Source: Nocardia lijiangensis NBRC 108240
GTDB lineage: Bacteria; Actinomycetota; Actinomycetes; Mycobacteriales; Mycobacteriaceae
Assembly: GCF_001613045.1 (NCBI RefSeq)
Contig: NZ_BDBP01000063.1
Span: 1 to 41,544 of the forward strand
Direction: 5' to 3'
Length of the DNA: 41,544 nt
Shown: positions 41,272 to 41,544 of the stretch, in pieces
Position numbering within the stretch: the first letter of the stretch is position 1
Layout: each line of letters begins with the position of its first letter
Notes under the pieces: generated by a model
The model's input: the letters and a program-made list of their open reading frames with translations, nothing else
What the model was told of the DNA's origin: nothing
Databases searched by the model: none
Made by a program: the position numbers and the translations under genes

Positions 41272-41544
41272 ATGCAGCGTATCCACAATGCGATCCAGCT
41301 CACAGAGCTGAGCCGGGACGACCTGGCCAAGCTCTACGCCTACCCCCTCGAACTCGACGCGCCCTGGGTGAGGGCCAATTTCGTCGCCAGCATCGACGGC
41401 GCCGCGACCAGCGACGACGCGACCGCAGGCCTCGGCACCGCGGCCGACAAGACGGTCTTCATGCTCCTGCGCGAGCTCGCCGACGTGGTGCTGGTCGGCG
41501 CGGGCACGGTCCGCGCGGAGAACTACGGCGGCGCCCGCACCAGC
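41272..41544 (+). CDS. Pyrimidine reductase family protein (RibD C-terminal-like), partial
   Basis: The first 91 residues are visible and the gene runs off the right edge. WVRANFVASIDGAAT and the following VVLVGAGTVRAENYG match the dihydrofolate-reductase-like RibD C-terminal fold, which reduces a pyrimidine or related substrate with NADPH. The corresponding mycobacterial gene beside zapE is annotated ribD-like. No strong ribosome site precedes ATG 41272; 35 bases separate it from the divergent zapE start. Confidence 0.88.
   Translation, partial: MQRIHNAIQLTELSRDDLAKLYAYPLELDAPWVRANFVASIDGAATSDDATAGLGTAADKTVFMLLRELADVVLVGAGTVRAENYGGARTS

Noticed and set aside
39363..41330. Single 655-codon frame across the phosphatase and zapE
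   Set aside because: The upper part is a different frame from zapE; the zapE frame has Walker motifs and the phosphatase has its own start and signal peptide.

Overview
The window is high-GC actinobacterial DNA and most likely comes from Nocardia or a close relative in the Mycobacteriales. The support is orthologues of mycobacterial IniA and IniC (dynamin-like GTPases), a secreted MptpB-type phosphatase, a divergent zapE/pyrimidine-reductase pair like Rv2670c/Rv2671, two P450s, and a giant NRPS.

Layout, left to right. (1) 1-12508, minus: one NRPS gene cut by the left edge. It holds three complete C-A-PCP modules and a fourth C-A, with no epimerase domains. (2) 12.5-16.4 kb: a sparse accessory stretch with an IPT/TIG-repeat protein, an IS21 remnant in which istA and istB are fused in frame, and a small SRPBCC protein. 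(3) 16.9-17.8 kb: four tRNAs, Val(CAC) on minus and Gly(GCC)-Cys(GCA)-Val(GAC) on plus, with look-alike promoters and intrinsic terminators. (4) 18.0-22.0 kb: a MazG-like pyrophosphohydrolase, a sigma-4/HTH protein with a TnsA-like domain that has lost its catalytic residues, a CoiA-like protein with a C-terminal membrane anchor, and a repeat-rich coiled-coil protein. (5) 22.0-27.6 kb, minus: P450, P450, flavin monooxygenase and LysR regulator, with a 162-bp MITE-like inverted repeat between the second P450 and the monooxygenase.

(6) 27.9-35.4 kb: an iniBAC-like locus. The minus-strand operon runs from a very acidic, multiply repetitive protein in the iniB position, through IniA, to a membrane-anchored Hsp70-like ATPase with a Gly-rich outer tail. 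IniC converges on it from the plus strand. This is the best candidate for a poorly described system: two dynamin-like GTPases, an actin/Hsp70-fold partner and two low-complexity proteins, probably acting on the cell membrane or envelope.

(7) 35.6-41.5 kb: ordinary genes. These are a GNAT acetyltransferase, an alpha/beta hydrolase, an ABC-2 exporter with its GbsR/MarR-like regulator and a perfect palindromic operator over its promoter, a secreted tyrosine phosphatase, zapE, and the start of a RibD-C-like reductase.

All calls come from reading the sequence and remembered family knowledge; no database search was run.
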